NCBI GenBank assembly: GCA_030591195.1
Contig: JAUVBO010000011.1
Coordinates: 1-13,779, forward strand
DNA: 13,779 nucleotides
Direction: 5' to 3'
DNA from: Pseudomonadota bacterium
GTDB taxonomy: Bacteria; Myxococcota; Polyangia; GCA-2747355; JACKDQ01
The translations under genes were made by a program, and so were the position numbers. Each line of letters opens with the position of its first letter. Position 1 is the first letter of the stretch. Below are positions 13,779 to 13,779 of this stretch, piece by piece. The notes beneath the pieces were generated by a model, which saw only the letters and a program-made list of their open reading frames with translations, did not search any database and was not told where the DNA came from.

Positions 13779-13779
13779 C

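Overview
The window is a stretch of very GC-rich bacterial chromosome, with almost every codon in the genes ending in G or C. It most likely comes from a member of the Myxococcota or a close 'deltaproteobacterial' lineage. The pointers are a MYXO-CTERM-like tail on a trypsin-like protease, Asp/Ala-rich linkers after lipoprotein signals, a Hanks-type kinase fused to an nSTAND ATPase, and a secreted TPR protein of the kind common in that phylum. I saw no insertion sequence, integrase, tRNA, rRNA or CRISPR array, and no obvious break in composition.

Layout. (1) 2-1216, plus strand: the 3' end of a secreted jelly-roll/carbohydrate-binding-type protein, then a small exported TPR protein with two membrane segments. 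(2) 1227-1745, minus strand: a dCTP deaminase-family enzyme convergent with the TPR gene. (3) 1746-2126: a non-coding stretch carrying a 51-bp tandem repeat of hairpins whose loops are inverted between copies, plus a separate 7-bp-stem hairpin. (4) 2127-9427, plus strand: the most interesting part, a compact cluster of a 28-codon leader ORF, an AAA-less Lon-type (S16) peptidase fused to TPRs, an FHA-like/degenerate GGDEF/HEPN-like protein that seems to have its own leaderless promoter, and a Ser/Thr kinase-nSTAND protein anchored in the membrane with a small extracytoplasmic domain. (5) 9424-12517, minus strand: a YafK-type L,D-transpeptidase-family enzyme, a two-pass membrane protein of unknown function, and a lipoprotein esterase with a cysteine-rich tail. 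(6) 12684-13778, plus strand: an exported S1 protease with the MYXO-CTERM-like anchor.

How the genes may work together. The three large genes of region 4 are tightly packed (a 3-bp gap after the leader, a 39-bp gap, then a 4-bp GTGA overlap). They combine a sensor/switch (kinase plus STAND ATPase), a possible phospho-relay or scaffold (FHA-like, degenerate GGDEF, TPRs) and two possible effectors (an S16 peptidase with an intact Ser-Lys pair, and a HEPN-like domain with an RNxxxH motif). That set of parts is typical of regulated signalling or conflict systems. I did not recognise this exact arrangement. A defence or stress-triggered role is inference from domain content only. Regions 5 and 6 look like ordinary cell-envelope and secreted functions.
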